Origin: Kribbella pittospori
GTDB lineage: Bacteria > Actinomycetota > Actinomycetes > Propionibacteriales > Kribbellaceae
Assembly: GCF_004331465.1 (NCBI RefSeq)
Contig: NZ_SJKB01000011.1
Location: 1-64,000 of the forward strand
Direction of reading: 5' to 3'
Length of the DNA stretch: 64,000 nucleotides
The notes under the pieces were generated by a model, which did no database searches, was not told the origin of the DNA, and saw only the letters and a list, made by a program, of their open reading frames with translations. The position numbers were made by a program, and so were the translations under genes. The stretch's first letter is position 1; every line of letters begins with the position of its first letter. Below, in pieces: positions 50,648 through 61,710 of this stretch.

Positions 50648-52906
50648 GTGAGGATTCGGGATGGGATGCTGCGTGCCGTCGTGCTCGTGGTGACCGTGTC
50701 GCTCACGCTCGTACTGCTGCCGATCGCGATCAACGTCGGCACCGGTGGCACTGCTCCTGGCTTCCTCGCGCCGTACGCGGATTGGACCTGGCCGGTGATC
50801 GGTGCGCTCTGGCTGGTCGCGATCGTGACCGCACTGTTCGAGTTCCGCAGCCGTCGGCTGCCCACCGTCTCCGGCCGCTCCGCCGGCCATCCGCGCAATC
50901 GGCCCAACGCACTGGCTCGCGTCGACCGCTACCTGTCCCAGCGTGTGGCCGGGTCACTCGCCTCTCGCACCCGCATCGCGCTGGCGCTCGAGGAGCGTCC
51001 CGAAGCCGTCATCCGCCCGTACGACCTGTTGGTCCAGCCACTCGACAGCTCGCCCCGACCGGTCTCCGATGACACCGACATCGCCACGGTGTTCGACCAA
51101 CTGCAGGACTCGATGCTGATCCTGGGCGCACCGGGTGCAGGCAAGACCACTCTGCTACTTGAGCTCGCCCGCGCCCTCGCCGAGCAGGCCCACGCGGACG
51201 AGAGCAAGCCGATCCCGGTGTTGATCGACCTGGCCGGCTGGACCGCGCAGCCGTCGCGGAAGGACGACGACGAGCCACAGGACAGCCCACTCCTGGCCGG
51301 CTTCGTCCGCTGGCTGCTGGGCGAGCTCGACAACCGCTACGGCATCCCGGCCGCCGTCGGACGCACCTGGTTGCGCCGTGGTCGCCTGGCACTCCTGCTC
51401 GACGGCCTCGACGAGATCGCCAAACCGAGCCGCGCCAAGCTCGCACCGGTCATCGAGGAGTTCCGCCGCCGCTACCTGATCGGCAGGCTCGCCATCACCT
51501 GCCGCACCCAGGACTACGAGCTGCTTCCCGACCAGCTGAGCCTGCACGGCGCTGTGCACATCAGGCCACTCACCCGGCAGCAGGTGCTCGACTACTTCGC
51601 CGCCGTCGGTCCGGACCTGGACGGTGCGCGCGCGGCGATCGAGCAGGACGACGAACTGTGGGACCTGGTCAACTCACCACTGATGCTGAACGTGATGATC
51701 CTCGCGTACCACGGCCGCGTGCCGGAGGAGGTCGTCGCCAGCGGTGTCGCGGACCTGCGGCGCGAACTGTTCGACACCTACATCAGCGAGGTCCTGGCCC
51801 GACACCGCTCCACCAGCCGCCAGTACGACTCCAGGACGGCCGTCCGCTCGCTCTGGTGCCTGGCGTGGTGGACCCGCAGCCGCGCCGGCGACCGGACCGC
51901 CGTACCGCGGTGGCTGTTCCCCAACGGCTGGTACGGCCTGTCCCTGCCAGAGGTGGACTACCTGGCCCACGCGGTCAGCCTGCCCGGCATCTTCGCCGGG
52001 CTCGCCGCGGGCGCGATCCTCGTGACGCTCGCGCAGTACGGCGTACTCGCCGGACTGGCCCTGGCCGGAGCGGCATTGCTGCTCGTGCATATCAAGCCGC
52101 ACCCGTGGCAGGCCCTCATGACCGAAGAGCCCAAGCCGCAGCGGACGCCACTGCTCGCGCTCACGCTTGTCCTGAGTACGGCGTGCACGGTCGTTGTGAC
52201 CGTCGCCGTGATGGGACTGGTCGAGTTCCTCCCGGTGTGGCTGGTGCTCGGTGTCGAGGCGGCTGCGATCGCAGCGTCGTACGTCGTCGAGCAGGTCGTC
52301 TCTCACAGCAACCGGCGGCGGTTGCTGCTCGGAGTCCGGCTCGCTGTGGTGGTAGCGGCCGGCGGGCTGACGCTCAGCATCGGTGATCGGCCCGACAGCT
52401 TCGCCACCGGTCTGGCAATCGGACTACTCGTCGCGCAAGGCATCCGGATGGTCAAGTCGCTACCGACCGACCACGTGGTCCAGCAGCCCGCTGGACATGG
52501 TTGGTGGATGGATTCGTGGGTGCTGGGCGGTGCAGCCGCCGGATTCCTGCTGGCCGTGGCACTCGGCGCCGATCTGACTTCCCCTGACCTCGAAGCGGTG
52601 GCCGGTGTGATCACCGGCGCTGTCGCCGCGAAAGCTTGGCGGCGTCGGCCACCGCTGTTCGCCGGACCGCTCTCCCGCCTGCTGCACGACTTCCTGCTCC
52701 GCTGGACCGGCTACCTCCCGTGGCGCCGCCGCGCCTTCCTCCGGTACGCCGCCGACCGGTACGTGCTTGCCCGCACCGGACGCGGCGAGTACTCCTTCAT
52801 CCACCTGCTCGTCCGCGACCACCTGGCCGAGTGCTCCCCCAACCACCTGGCCGAGAAGGTCGACCGCCGGATCGCCCAGCGGGCGACCACGGCGGCTACC
52901 CGGTAG
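50648..52906 (+). CDS. Membrane-anchored NACHT domain NTPase
   Basis: A 752-residue STAND NTPase. Two N-terminal transmembrane helices (LRAVVLVVTVSLTLVLLPIA and WPVIGALWLVAIVTALFEF) precede a NACHT domain (about 155-330) with Walker A LGAPGAGKTTLLLELARAL, Walker B LALLLDGLDEIAKPSR and a sensor-like region ITCRTQDYELLPDQL. After winged-helix-like sequence (LMLNVMILAYHG) come about eight more helices (residues 435-670), then a basic tail. Actinobacterial NACHT proteins are signalling or defence candidates, but no effector domain is recognised here. GTG 50648 is used; ATG 50666 is possible. Its 3' end overlaps the convergent MFS gene by 11 bp. Confidence 0.88.
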   Translation: MRIRDGMLRAVVLVVTVSLTLVLLPIAINVGTGGTAPGFLAPYADWTWPVIGALWLVAIVTALFEFRSRRLPTVSGRSAGHPRNRPNALARVDRYLSQRVAGSLASRTRIALALEERPEAVIRPYDLLVQPLDSSPRPVSDDTDIATVFDQLQDSMLILGAPGAGKTTLLLELARALAEQAHADESKPIPVLIDLAGWTAQPSRKDDDEPQDSPLLAGFVRWLLGELDNRYGIPAAVGRTWLRRGRLALLLDGLDEIAKPSRAKLAPVIEEFRRRYLIGRLAITCRTQDYELLPDQLSLHGAVHIRPLTRQQVLDYFAAVGPDLDGARAAIEQDDELWDLVNSPLMLNVMILAYHGRVPEEVVASGVADLRRELFDTYISEVLARHRSTSRQYDSRTAVRSLWCLAWWTRSRAGDRTAVPRWLFPNGWYGLSLPEVDYLAHAVSLPGIFAGLAAGAILVTLAQYGVLAGLALAGAALLLVHIKPHPWQALMTEEPKPQRTPLLALTLVLSTACTVVVTVAVMGLVEFLPVWLVLGVEAAAIAASYVVEQVVSHSNRRRLLLGVRLAVVVAAGGLTLSIGDRPDSFATGLAIGLLVAQGIRMVKSLPTDHVVQQPAGHGWWMDSWVLGGAAAGFLLAVALGADLTSPDLEAVAGVITGAVAAKAWRRRPPLFAGPLSRLLHDFLLRWTGYLPWRRRAFLRYAADRYVLARTGRGEYSFIHLLVRDHLAECSPNHLAEKVDRRIAQRATTAATR

Positions 52907-54029
52907 CGGGTTCGTTCAGCGCGAAGCCCATCAGGCAGCCGGTCAGAACCAGCGCGATCAGCGGGCTGAGCGCGACGCGCAGCGAGGTGTGTTCGGCGAT
53001 CGTGCCAAGAACCGGAGTGGCGACCCCGCCGATGCTGACCGCGAGACCGAGGGTCATGCCGCCCGCGGTGCCGACCCGGCCCGGAAGGAAGTCCTGGCCG
53101 AGGGTGACGTGCAGCGAGAACGGGATCGACATCGCGATCGCGGTCAGCGCGAGGAAGCCGAAGAACGCCGGACCGGGCACGAACACCAGCGCCGCGATGG
53201 CCGGTACGGCGACGGCGTACGACGTCCGCATCGTCCGGACCCGCCCGTAGCGGGTGGCGAACCGGCCGCCTAGCAGGGTGCCGAGGGCGCCGGCCGCGAA
53301 CAGCACGAACAACGCCGCCCCACCGGTCGTCGTGCCACCGCCGACCCGCTGACCGGCGTACAGGGCGATGAAGGTGCCGAGGCCGACGAACACGATCGAG
53401 CGGCAGATCATGATCGCCGACAGCCGCAGGAACGACGGCCAGTCGTCATTCCCGGCCCGATCCAGCCGGTTGCCTCCAGCAACCAAGCGTGCGGAGCGCA
53501 CAGCCAGCCTGGTGATCACCGCACCGACCAGCGCCGGTACGACGAGCAGCGGTGTCAGCGACAATCCGCCAGCCGCCATGATCGGCGTGACCAACACCGG
53601 CGCCAGCGCGAATCCGACGTTCCCGCCGACCGAGAACCAACTCATCCCGACGTGGCTGCCGCCGCTCACCGCGCGCGCCATCCGCGCCGCCTCCGGGTGA
53701 TAGGCGGCGACGCCGAGCCCGGACAGCGCGGCCGCCAGCCAGCTCAGCAGATACGTCTCGCCGACGCCGACCAGCGCGATCCCGAGTCCCGCCGTCGTCA
53801 TCGCGACCGGGATCAGCCAGGCCAGCGGCCGCCGATCGGTCAGTACGCCGAACACCGGCTGCACCACCGAGGACAGCAGCGTCGCGGCCAGCGTGATCCC
53901 GGACACCGCGACGTACCCGAGCCCGCGCTCGGCGACCAGGAACGGCACCAGCGCCGGTACGGCGCCCTGGTACACATCCACGCACGCGTGCCCGATCGCC
54001 ATCAGTCCGATCGGTCGAAGTCTCAGCAC
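52896..54029 (-). CDS. MFS transporter, fosmidomycin-resistance (Fsr)-like
   Basis: A 377-residue, twelve-helix MFS protein. The start region LMAIGHACVDVYQGAVPALV and the motif GVLTDRRPLAWLIPVAM fit the Fsr family, as do GLGVAAYHPEAARMARAV and GGRFATRYGRVRTMR. It probably exports a small toxic compound. GTG 54027-54029 is chosen by family alignment; no Shine-Dalgarno is seen, so leaderless initiation is possible. It is divergent from an AraC-family regulator, its likely controller. Confidence 0.87.
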   Translation of the reverse strand: MLRLRPIGLMAIGHACVDVYQGAVPALVPFLVAERGLGYVAVSGITLAATLLSSVVQPVFGVLTDRRPLAWLIPVAMTTAGLGIALVGVGETYLLSWLAAALSGLGVAAYHPEAARMARAVSGGSHVGMSWFSVGGNVGFALAPVLVTPIMAAGGLSLTPLLVVPALVGAVITRLAVRSARLVAGGNRLDRAGNDDWPSFLRLSAIMICRSIVFVGLGTFIALYAGQRVGGGTTTGGAALFVLFAAGALGTLLGGRFATRYGRVRTMRTSYAVAVPAIAALVFVPGPAFFGFLALTAIAMSIPFSLHVTLGQDFLPGRVGTAGGMTLGLAVSIGGVATPVLGTIAEHTSLRVALSPLIALVLTGCLMGFALNEPATG

Positions 54030-54084
54030 ACCGTCGATCGTTGTCGCCGAGGCGGCTGTCCGGCTTCCGATAAAATGCCAACCT

Positions 54085-54819
54085 ATGCCGGAAATCCGCC
54101 AGCTCCGTCCCGCGAACACCGGAATCCGGCCGATCCCGGCCGGCGGTGCGATCGAGGCGCACTGGCACGACCGGAACCAGATCGTGTACGCCGGCCGCGG
54201 CGTCCTGTCGGTGACCACGGATGCAGGCAGCTGGATCGTGCCGGCGACCCGAGCGATCTGGGTTCCGGCCGGCACCCTGCACGAGCACCGCGCGTACGGC
54301 GAAACCGCGCTGCACACCGTGGGACTCGAGGAGAACCCACTGGGCCTCGGCGCACCTTCAGCCCTCGTCGTGAGCCCACTCCTGCGGGAACTGCTCCTCA
54401 CCTACACGTCAGAGGAAGAGGTGGACGCGGACGAACGGCGGCGGCTCCACCTGGTACTGCTCGATCAGCTGAGGCGATCGCCCCAGCGTCCTACGTACCT
54501 GCCGACACCCAAGGACGCACGGCTGGCCGCCGTCTGCGACCTCCTGCGTGCTGATCCTGCGGACGCCAGAACGCTCACCGAGCTCGGCCGGGAAGTCGGC
54601 GCGAGTGAGCGGACTCTCAGCCGGTTGTGCAGGACGGACCTCGGCATGACCTTCCCGCAGTGGCGGACGCAGCTCCGGCTGCACCTTGCGCTCCGGCTGC
54701 TGGCCACGGGCGACTCGGTGACGCGGGTCGCGCATCAGTGCGGCTGGGCGTCGACGAGTGCCTTTATCGACACGTTCCGGGCGGCGTTCGGTCACACCCC
54801 AGGAGCGCGCAGAGCCTGA
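54085..54819 (+). CDS. AraC family transcriptional regulator with cupin sensor
   Basis: A 244-residue regulator. The N-terminal cupin has EAHWHDRNQIVYAGRGVLSV and WVPAGTLHEHRAYGE (metal or ligand site). The C-terminal AraC domain (about 140-244) has TLTELGREVGASERTLSRLC and VTRVAHQCGWASTSAFIDTF. TAAAAT at 54071-54076 lies 8 nt before ATG 54085, suggesting a leaderless message. It is divergent from the Fsr-like exporter. Its last 28 bp overlap the convergent TetR gene. Confidence 0.92.
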   Translation: MPEIRQLRPANTGIRPIPAGGAIEAHWHDRNQIVYAGRGVLSVTTDAGSWIVPATRAIWVPAGTLHEHRAYGETALHTVGLEENPLGLGAPSALVVSPLLRELLLTYTSEEEVDADERRRLHLVLLDQLRRSPQRPTYLPTPKDARLAAVCDLLRADPADARTLTELGREVGASERTLSRLCRTDLGMTFPQWRTQLRLHLALRLLATGDSVTRVAHQCGWASTSAFIDTFRAAFGHTPGARRA

Positions 54820-55403
54820 TCGAGGATGCGGCTCCACTGCCGGACGATCCCCTTGCGGCGTGCGCTGTCGTCTGTGAGCAGGTCGGCGAGTCCCAGCCCG
54901 CGGGCCATGTCCAGCACGCCCTGCACGGTCTCGCGTACGCCGGGAGTCCGTTCACTCACCTCCAGCACTTCCAGCAAAGCCCGGTGGGCTTGGCGTCCCA
55001 CGTGTGCTTCCAGCCGGACGATCTGCGTCCGCAGCGCGGCCTCCGTCGACGCGGCCACCCACAGATGCAGCGCGGCCCGGAACAGTGGTCCGGTGTAGAC
55101 GTCCGCCAGCATCCCGACGATCGCCTCGGTCCGCGCCGGGCCGCTGGGCAATGCGGCCGCCTGCGCCTTGATCTCCGCCAGCCGCACCTCGGTCATGTAC
55201 TCGACGGCCGCCTCGAACAGGTCCGCCCGCGTCGGGAAGTGGTGCTGGGCGGCACCCCGCGACACCCCGGCCCGGGTGGCCACGACGCTCACCGTCGTCG
55301 CGGCGTACCCGACCTCGGCGAGCGACTCGACGGCCGCCTCGAGCAACCGCTGCCGGGTGGCCCGGCTGCGGTCCTGCTGGGGTGCCTTCAGCACTTCACT
55401 CAC
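54792..55403 (-). CDS. TetR family transcriptional regulator of the acyl-CoA operon
   Basis: A 203-residue TetR protein. The HTH is LLEAAVESLAEVGYAATTVS and VVATRAGVSRGAAQHHFPTR (about 20-60). The ligand domain is helical (AALRTQIVRLEAHVGRQAHR). GTG 55403 has GAGG 9 nt upstream and lies within the end of the CoA-ligase gene (8-bp overlap), so it is the last gene of the acyl-CoA operon. It probably senses an acyl-CoA and represses the operon promoter, which is outside the window. Confidence 0.92.
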   Translation of the reverse strand: MSEVLKAPQQDRSRATRQRLLEAAVESLAEVGYAATTVSVVATRAGVSRGAAQHHFPTRADLFEAAVEYMTEVRLAEIKAQAAALPSGPARTEAIVGMLADVYTGPLFRAALHLWVAASTEAALRTQIVRLEAHVGRQAHRALLEVLEVSERTPGVRETVQGVLDMARGLGLADLLTDDSARRKGIVRQWSRILDQALRAPGV

Positions 55404-56964
55404 GGGCAGCAGCCTCGCGCGCCCGCAGTTCACGCCGCAGGATCTTGCCCGACGCCGCCTTCGGCACCGCGTCGATGAACTCCACCTGCCGGATCTTCTT
55501 GTACGGCGCCACCCGGGCGGCGACGTACTCGATCACTTCGTCGGCGGTCAGTTCGACGCCGGGCATCGGCACCACGAAGGCCTTCGGCACTTCGTTGCCG
55601 TCGGCCTGGACGCCGATCACCGCCGCGTCCGCGATCCGGTCGTCGGTGAGCAGCACGGCCTCCAGTTCGGCCGGCGGCACCTGGTAGCCGTGGTACTTGA
55701 TCAGTTCCTTCACCCGGTCGACGACGTACAGGTAGCCGCGCGCGTCCATCCGGCCGATGTCGCCGGTGTGCAGCCAGCCGTCCTGGTCCACGGTCGCGTC
55801 GGTCTCCGCCAGGCGGCCCAGGTACCCCTTCATCACCTGCGGTCCGCGGATCCAGATCTCGCCGGTCTCGGCATCGCCCACATCGTTGCCGTCGGCACCG
55901 ACCAGTCGCATCTCGGTGGACGGGAAGAGCTTGCCGACGGCACCGGGCGGCGGCTCCGGGTCGTCCTGCGGTACGGCGTGCGTTCCCGGTGACAGCTCGG
56001 TCATGCCGTACGCCTGCAGCACCGCATGCAATCCGAGCCGCTTCGCGCAGGCCTCGGCCAGCTCGCCGTCCAGAGGTGCAGCCGCTGACGTCACGTGCTT
56101 CAGCGCGGACAGATCGACGCCGTCGACCGCCGGGTGTTTCGCCAGCGCCAGCACGACCGGCGGAGCCACGAACGCCCGCGTGATCCGGTGCTGGTCGAGG
56201 GTGGTCAGGAACTGCTGCAGGTCGAACTTCGGCAGCACCACCACGGTCGCGCCGAGCCGCAGCGGCAGGTTCATGAGCACCGACAGGCCGTAGATATGGA
56301 AGAACGGCAGGATCGCGATGATCCGCTCGTCCTCCCCGAGCGTGATCATCGGCTCGGCCTGCGCGATGTTGGTGGCGATGTTGCGGTGCGTCAGCATCAC
56401 GCCCTTGGCCACGCCCGTCGTCCCGCTCGAGTACGGCAGGACGGCGACGTCGTTCGCCGGATCGATGGTCACCTCCGGCTCCGGTCCGGTCGACGCGAGC
56501 AGCTCCATCACCGAGCGGTACCCCTCGGCGCTGTCGCAGACGAAGATCTCGCCGACATCGGTGCCCTCGATCGCCGCGGTCGCGACCGGCAGGAACAGCG
56601 AGATCGTCACCAGCAGCTTCGCCTTCGAGTCGACCAGTTGCTTGTGCAGCTCGTCGGCTGTGTAGAGCGCGTTGACTGTGGTGACAGTCGCTCCGGCGCG
56701 AGTGGCGCCGTAGAAGACGACCGGGTAGAGGATCGTGTTCGGGCTGTAGAGCGCGATCACGTCGCCGTGCCGGACGCCGAGCTCGGCGAGACCGGCCGCG
56801 ACCCGGCGGGTCATCCCGTCCAGCTGCGCGTAGCTGAGCTCCTTGCCGGTGACGCCGTCGACCATCGCCGGCCGATCGCCGTACTCCTGGGCCCGGCCGA
56901 GGACGGCGTCGTGGATGGGTACGTCGAGGACCTCGACGGGTGGGAACTGGCTCGTGATGATCAT
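55396..56964 (-). CDS. Acyl-CoA ligase (AMP-forming, 4-coumarate-CoA ligase-like)
   Basis: A 522-residue adenylate-forming enzyme. Motifs are YSSGTTGVAKGVMLTHRN (P-loop), AYGMTELSPGTH (A5), GWLHTGDIGRMDARGYLYVV (A7/A8 hinge region, DRVKELIKYHG) and the catalytic lysine in PKAASGKILRREL. It activates a carboxylic acid to acyl-CoA. As the fourth-from-last step in an operon with carboxylase and dehydrogenases, it likely loads the first substrate, perhaps a terpenoid or branched acid. Confidence 0.93.
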   Translation of the reverse strand: MIITSQFPPVEVLDVPIHDAVLGRAQEYGDRPAMVDGVTGKELSYAQLDGMTRRVAAGLAELGVRHGDVIALYSPNTILYPVVFYGATRAGATVTTVNALYTADELHKQLVDSKAKLLVTISLFLPVATAAIEGTDVGEIFVCDSAEGYRSVMELLASTGPEPEVTIDPANDVAVLPYSSGTTGVAKGVMLTHRNIATNIAQAEPMITLGEDERIIAILPFFHIYGLSVLMNLPLRLGATVVVLPKFDLQQFLTTLDQHRITRAFVAPPVVLALAKHPAVDGVDLSALKHVTSAAAPLDGELAEACAKRLGLHAVLQAYGMTELSPGTHAVPQDDPEPPPGAVGKLFPSTEMRLVGADGNDVGDAETGEIWIRGPQVMKGYLGRLAETDATVDQDGWLHTGDIGRMDARGYLYVVDRVKELIKYHGYQVPPAELEAVLLTDDRIADAAVIGVQADGNEVPKAFVVPMPGVELTADEVIEYVAARVAPYKKIRQVEFIDAVPKAASGKILRRELRAREAAARE

Positions 56965-57013
56965 CGGCGGGGATCCTCTCCTGGCCCGGTGGGTGATCAG
57001 ACTGTGGCGGACC

Positions 57014-58171
57014 TCAGTAGGACTTGGGTAGTCCCAGCGAGTGCTGGGCGACGAAGTTCAGGATCATCTCGCGGCTGACCGGCGCGATCCGGGTGGCGCG
57101 CGCGGCCGCGACCAGCGAGGCGACGCCGTACTCCACCGTCATGCCGTTTCCGCCGAGCGACTGGACGGCTTGGTCGGTGGCGCGGACCGCGACTTCGCCG
57201 GCGGCGTACTTCGCCATGTTCGCGGCCTCGCCTGCGCCCAGGTCATCCCCGGCGTCGTACAGCGCGGCCGCCTTCTGCATCATCAGCCGGGCCAGTTCGA
57301 GCTCGATCTTGATCTGCGCGAGCGGATGCGCCAGCCCTTGGTGGGCACCGATCGGGGCCTTCCAGACCTGGCGCTCCTTGACGTACGCGGTCGCCTTGCC
57401 GAGCGCGTGCCGAGCGATCCCGACCGCGAACGCGGACGCCATGATGCGCTCCGGATTGAGCCCGGCGAACAGCTGCATCAGGGCCGCGTCCTCGGCGCCG
57501 ACCAGTGCCTCCCGTGGCAGGTGTACGTCGTCCAGGAACAGTGAGAACTGCTTGTCCGGGCTGATCAGATCCATCTCGATCTGCTGGAACTCCACGCCCG
57601 GTGCGTCGACCGGGACGATGAACAGAGCCGGCTTCAGCTTGCCGGTCCGCGCGTCCTCGGTGCGGCCGACCACGAGCACGGCCTGCGCCACGTCCAGGCC
57701 GGAGATGAAGACCTTCCGGCCGGACAGCGACCAGCCGTCGTCGGTACGGCGCGCGGTCGTGGTGATCTGGTGCGAGTTCGATCCGGCGTCCGGCTCGGTG
57801 ATCGCGAACGCCATGATCGTCGTACCGTCGGCCAGGCCGGGCAGCCAGCGCTGCTTCTGCTCGTCGGTGCCGAAGCGGGAGATCACAGTGCCGCAGATCG
57901 ACGGCGAGACGACCATCATCAGCAGTGGGGACCCGGCCGCGCCGAGTTCCTCCAGCACGATCGACAGGTCGGCCATGCCGCCGCCTCCGCCGCCGTACTC
58001 CTCGGGCAGGTTCACCCCGAGGTAGCCGAGTTTGCCGGCCTCAAGCCAGAGCTCGGTCGTGTGGCCGCCGGTCCGTGCCTGCTGGTTGAACCAGGTGTAG
58101 CCGTACTTCTTCCCGAGCTCGCCCACCGCCTTGCGCAGCGCCTGGCGTTCCTCGGATTCCACGAAACTCAT
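57014..58171 (-). CDS. Acyl-CoA dehydrogenase (first of two in the operon)
   Basis: A 385-residue FAD-dependent acyl-CoA dehydrogenase. It has MAFAITEPDAGSNSHQITT, DGWSLSGRKVFISG, and the C-terminal VQSLGGNGMTVEYGVASLVA. The usual EGT catalytic glutamate near the C-terminus is missing (RIAPVSREMI). A Glu in NPERIMAS occupies the alternative position used by isovaleryl- and long-chain enzymes, so activity on branched acyl-CoA is plausible. It is separated from the carboxylase alpha gene by 76 bp. Confidence 0.92.
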   Translation of the reverse strand: MSFVESEERQALRKAVGELGKKYGYTWFNQQARTGGHTTELWLEAGKLGYLGVNLPEEYGGGGGGMADLSIVLEELGAAGSPLLMMVVSPSICGTVISRFGTDEQKQRWLPGLADGTTIMAFAITEPDAGSNSHQITTTARRTDDGWSLSGRKVFISGLDVAQAVLVVGRTEDARTGKLKPALFIVPVDAPGVEFQQIEMDLISPDKQFSLFLDDVHLPREALVGAEDAALMQLFAGLNPERIMASAFAVGIARHALGKATAYVKERQVWKAPIGAHQGLAHPLAQIKIELELARLMMQKAAALYDAGDDLGAGEAANMAKYAAGEVAVRATDQAVQSLGGNGMTVEYGVASLVAAARATRIAPVSREMILNFVAQHSLGLPKSY

Positions 58172-58247
58172 CGACGTCCTCGCTTCGCTCCGGGCGCCGA
58201 TGAGGCACCAGACACACTGTGCTTGATGGTGACCTCGCTACGCTCGC

Positions 58248-60149
58248 TCACTCATCCTCCCCAACGACCGCCAATACGGCGCCGACCTCGACCTGTTGAC
58301 CTGCTTCGACCCTGAGTTCACTGAGTACGCCGTCGGCCGGCGCGGAGATGGTGTGCTCCATCTTCATCGCCTCCAACCACAGCAGCGGCTGTCCTTGCTT
58401 CACCTCGTCACCCACCTGCACGCCGAGGCGGATCACCGTCCCCGGCATCGGCGCCACCAACGACCCCGGTGCCACCTGCTGCGACGGATCCGTGAACCGC
58501 TCCACCGGTGTAAGAGCCACCGACCCAAGCGGCGAGTCCACGCACACCAACCCGTCGTACGTGCCTACGTGGAAGACCCGACGTACGCCGTCAACTTCCA
58601 GCACCACCCGCTCCGGCGCGGAGTCCACGAGCGCTATGTTGCCGTTGACAACCAACCCGTCCCGGGTCAGCCGATACCCGACCTCAACGGTCGCAGCACC
58701 AACGCGATAGGCCTTCCGCTGCGGCTGCGACGGCACATTCCGCCACCCACTCGGCACTCGCACCGGCCCGACCCGCCCGGCGGCCTCCGCCAAAGCAGCA
58801 GCCAAGGCCGACGCCTGCAGCACCTCCGCACCGACCGCGACACCAACACCATGCTTCTCGAAGAACGCAGTATCGGTCTCCCCAGCAAGAAACGCCGGGT
58901 GCCGCAGAACCCACACCAGCAGATCCCGGTTCGTCTGCACGCCGTGGATCGTGGCCCGGGCCAGCTCCCCCGCCAACCGCCGCGCCACCGTCGTTCGCTC
59001 CGGGCCCGATGCAATCACCTTCGCGAGCATCGCGTCGTAGTACGGCGAAACCTCCGAACCGTCCTCAACCCCGGAGTCCACCCGAAGGTCCGGCGACACC
59101 TCGAACTTCCGGACCACTCCGGTCTGCGGTTGCCAGTCCTGCGCCGGGTCCTCGGCATACAACCGCACCTCGATCGCATGCCCGACTGTTGGAGGCGGAT
59201 CCACCGGCAGCCGCTCACCTGACGCGACCGCGAACTGCAGCTCCACCAGGTCCAACCCCGTGGTCTCCTCGGTGACCGGATGTTCGACCTGGAGCCGCGT
59301 GTTCATCTCGAGGAAGTAGAACGCGCCACCCTCGTCCGCCAGGAACTCGACGGTCCCCGCGCCGACATACCCGATGGCCGCCGCTGCCTTCCGCGCCGCG
59401 TCGAACAGCTCGCCCCGCATCGACGGAATGCTTGAGACCAACGGCGACGGGGCTTCCTCGACGACCTTCTGGTGGCGGCGCTGGATGGAGCATTCGCGTT
59501 CGCCGACCGCCCAGATCGTGCCGTGCTGATCGGCCATGATCTGCACCTCGATGTGCCGCCCGGCCGCGAGGTACCGCTCGCAGAACACCGTCCCGTCACC
59601 AAACGCAGACAGCGCCTCCGCCGACGCAGCCTCGATCTCAGCCGGCAGATCCGCCAGCCGCGAGACCACCCGCATCCCACGCCCACCACCGCCGGCCGAT
59701 GCCTTCACCAGCACCGGCAAGTCGCCTTCGGACACCTCGGCCGGGGTCAGCTCGGCGAGCACCGGCACACCGGCGGCCGCCATCAGCTTCTTCGCCTCGA
59801 TCTTCGAGCCCATCGACGAGATCGCGTCCACCGGCGGCCCGATCCAGGTCAACCCGGCATCGATCACCGCCCGCGCGAACCCGGCGTTCTCCGACAGGAA
59901 CCCGTACCCCGGATGCACCGCATCCGCCCCCGCCTTCAACGCCGCCTCGATCACCAACTCACCACGGAGGTAGGTGTCAGCAGGCGCGTTCCCCGGCAGA
60001 TGCACCGCCGCATCCGCCTCACCCACAAACGGCATCCCGGCATCGGCGGTCGAATGCACCGCGACCGTCGACAGACCGAGCGACCGCGCCGTCCGGAAGA
60101 TCCGCCGCGCGATCTCGCCGCGGTTCGCCACCAGAACACTTGTCAGCAT
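58248..60149 (-). CDS. Biotin-dependent acyl-CoA carboxylase alpha subunit (BC-BCCP)
   Basis: A 633-residue protein. The biotin carboxylase domain (1-445) has VLVANRGEIARRIFRTA, the ATP-grasp loop KASAGGGGRGMRVV and EMNTRLQVEHPVTEETTGLD. A BT-like linker follows. The BCCP domain at the C-terminus has WLEAMKMEHTISAP with the biotinylated lysine. With the next gene it forms a methylcrotonyl-/geranyl-CoA-type carboxylase. It starts 7 bp after the beta-subunit gene. Confidence 0.95.
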   Translation of the reverse strand: MLTSVLVANRGEIARRIFRTARSLGLSTVAVHSTADAGMPFVGEADAAVHLPGNAPADTYLRGELVIEAALKAGADAVHPGYGFLSENAGFARAVIDAGLTWIGPPVDAISSMGSKIEAKKLMAAAGVPVLAELTPAEVSEGDLPVLVKASAGGGGRGMRVVSRLADLPAEIEAASAEALSAFGDGTVFCERYLAAGRHIEVQIMADQHGTIWAVGERECSIQRRHQKVVEEAPSPLVSSIPSMRGELFDAARKAAAAIGYVGAGTVEFLADEGGAFYFLEMNTRLQVEHPVTEETTGLDLVELQFAVASGERLPVDPPPTVGHAIEVRLYAEDPAQDWQPQTGVVRKFEVSPDLRVDSGVEDGSEVSPYYDAMLAKVIASGPERTTVARRLAGELARATIHGVQTNRDLLVWVLRHPAFLAGETDTAFFEKHGVGVAVGAEVLQASALAAALAEAAGRVGPVRVPSGWRNVPSQPQRKAYRVGAATVEVGYRLTRDGLVVNGNIALVDSAPERVVLEVDGVRRVFHVGTYDGLVCVDSPLGSVALTPVERFTDPSQQVAPGSLVAPMPGTVIRLGVQVGDEVKQGQPLLWLEAMKMEHTISAPADGVLSELRVEAGQQVEVGAVLAVVGEDE

Positions 60150-60156
60150 GTGCCCC

Positions 60157-61706
<1,550 letters not shown>

Positions 61707-61710
<4 letters not shown>

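Noticed and set aside
58172..58247. Repeated CTCGCTTCGCTC / CTCGCTACGCTCGCTC motifs in the short gap
   Set aside because: Short, self-complementary GC-rich motifs common between genes of such genomes; too little to call a regulatory element.
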